NCBI RefSeq assembly: GCF_028023675.1
Contig: NZ_JAQIOZ010000005.1
Coordinates: 60,282 to 124,281, forward strand
Length of the DNA: 64,000 nt
From: Primorskyibacter aestuariivivens
GTDB lineage: Bacteria; Pseudomonadota; Alphaproteobacteria; Rhodobacterales; Rhodobacteraceae
Direction of reading: 5' to 3'
Made by a program: the position numbers and the translations under genes. The notes beneath the pieces are model-generated. The model was not told the origin of the DNA. It did no database searches and saw nothing but the letters and a program-made list of their open reading frames with translations. Below are positions 63,396 through 64,000 of this stretch, piece after piece. How positions within the stretch are numbered: the stretch's first letter is position 1; every line of letters begins with the position of its first letter.

Positions 63396-64000
63396 GTGAT
63401 CTCCCCTGATGTGACGCCAGCATCGGCGCAAGAATAAAGGTGACAAGCAACAGCGCCACCCCCATCACCGCAAAGGATGTGCTCAGACCGAACCCTTCGG
63501 AGACAAACCCCATAATGGGCGGGCCAATGAAGAACCCGGCATAGCCGATCACCGATATACGTGCGATGGCCGCCGTGCGCGCCCGGTTGCTCACATGGCG
63601 TCCGACGAACGAAAACGCCATCGGCGCCACCACGGACACGCCCAGTCCCAGAACCGCAAACCCGGCATAGGCCAGAAACAACCCCTCGGCCATGGCCGCC
63701 ATGAATGCACCCGCGGCCGACAGCACGGCGGCCACCGCCAGCACGGCAATTTCGGAGAAGGATTTGACCAGCGCCTGACCGCCGAACCGCCCCGCCGCCA
63801 TGGTCAACCCCAGCAAAGCGGGCCCCATCGCCCCCTCGGCCGCGCCACCCCCAAGGCTGCGTTCGATATGCAGCGCCGACCAGCCTTCGGTGGCCTGCTC
63901 CGCCATGAAAGCAATGAGAATCACCATCCCGGCTACGATCAGAAGCCCCGGCGCGGCATCGGTGTGTGACACGTCATCTTCATCGAGCGGCTCACCGTGA
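63385..64000 (-). CDS. MFS transporter (N-terminus cut by window edge)
   Basis: The C-terminal 205 residues are visible, and the frame is open to position 64000 without a stop. Six hydrophobic segments correspond to the second half of a 12-helix major facilitator, with LLIVAGMVILIAFMAEQATEGWSALH (core GMVILIAFMAEQ) and GFFIGPPIMGFVSEGFGL. It resembles the fucose-permease/YbjJ-like branch. Substrate unknown. It is cotranscribed with the GNAT gene. Confidence 0.85.
   Translation of the reverse strand, partial: HGEPLDEDDVSHTDAAPGLLIVAGMVILIAFMAEQATEGWSALHIERSLGGGAAEGAMGPALLGLTMAAGRFGGQALVKSFSEIAVLAVAAVLSAAGAFMAAMAEGLFLAYAGFAVLGLGVSVVAPMAFSFVGRHVSNRARTAAIARISVIGYAGFFIGPPIMGFVSEGFGLSTSFAVMGVALLLVTFILAPMLASHQGRSHAE

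Overview
The window reads as a chromosomal segment of a GC-rich alphaproteobacterium, most likely a marine member of the Rhodobacterales (Roseobacter group). Supporting signs are the hom-glpX-recJ order, the urt/ure layout, the aerobic P. denitrificans-type cob pathway, a TAXI-type TRAP transporter and dispersed GC-rich intergenic palindromes. I see no phage, insertion sequence, integrase or CRISPR array. Genes are dense and many neighbours overlap by ATGA.

Layout. 1-6.4 kb: a TetR regulator cut by the left edge with a 20-bp palindromic operator, a small lipoprotein, a GFA-family protein, then homoserine dehydrogenase, GlpX, a cysteine hydrolase and RecJ. 6.5 kb: tRNA-Glu(UUC) with its own promoter. 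6.7-18.4 kb: a nitrogen-scavenging block, with the urea ABC transporter urtABCDE on the minus strand diverging from the urease genes ureD-A-(small His-rich membrane peptide)-B-C-E-F-G. 18.5-42.9 kb: a very large cobalamin locus. It holds cobS-cobT, an alpha-ribazole phosphatase-like gene, cobU, bluE, cbiB, cobC, bluB, cobQ, two tandem Lin0512-family genes, cobO, and a cobalamin riboswitch heading DUF1636-cobW-cobN-cobG-cobH-cobI-cobJ, with cobK inverted, then cobL-cobE-cobM-cobB-cobA-cobF. Together these cover nearly the whole route from uroporphyrinogen III to adenosylcobalamin. The CobS/CobT-type chelatase subunits and the cobalt reductase are not in the window.

43-49 kb: a non-specific nuclease with an altered DRGH motif, then a PQQ alcohol-oxidation region. 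This has a periplasmic binding protein and ABC ATPase with no permease, a small cytochrome c, an unknown secreted protein and a quinoprotein alcohol dehydrogenase carrying the extra Asp typical of lanthanide enzymes. Two promoters here share the same sequence elements. 49-55.6 kb: a TAXI binding protein, fused TRAP permease and universal stress protein, next to an RpiR regulator diverging from a class III aminotransferase, probably one uptake-and-catabolism unit. 55.6-64 kb: ychF, trpA, an H-NOX heme sensor with a soluble hybrid histidine kinase, an FMN 2-hydroxy-acid dehydrogenase, a RoxA-like diheme protein behind a CRP-like site, a GNAT acetyltransferase and an MFS transporter cut by the right edge.

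The least explained items are the tandem Lin0512 pair, repeat sequence that appears absorbed into the coding regions of cobN and urtC, the shared motifs of the PQQ promoters, and the permease-less ABC pair abutting a nuclease gene.
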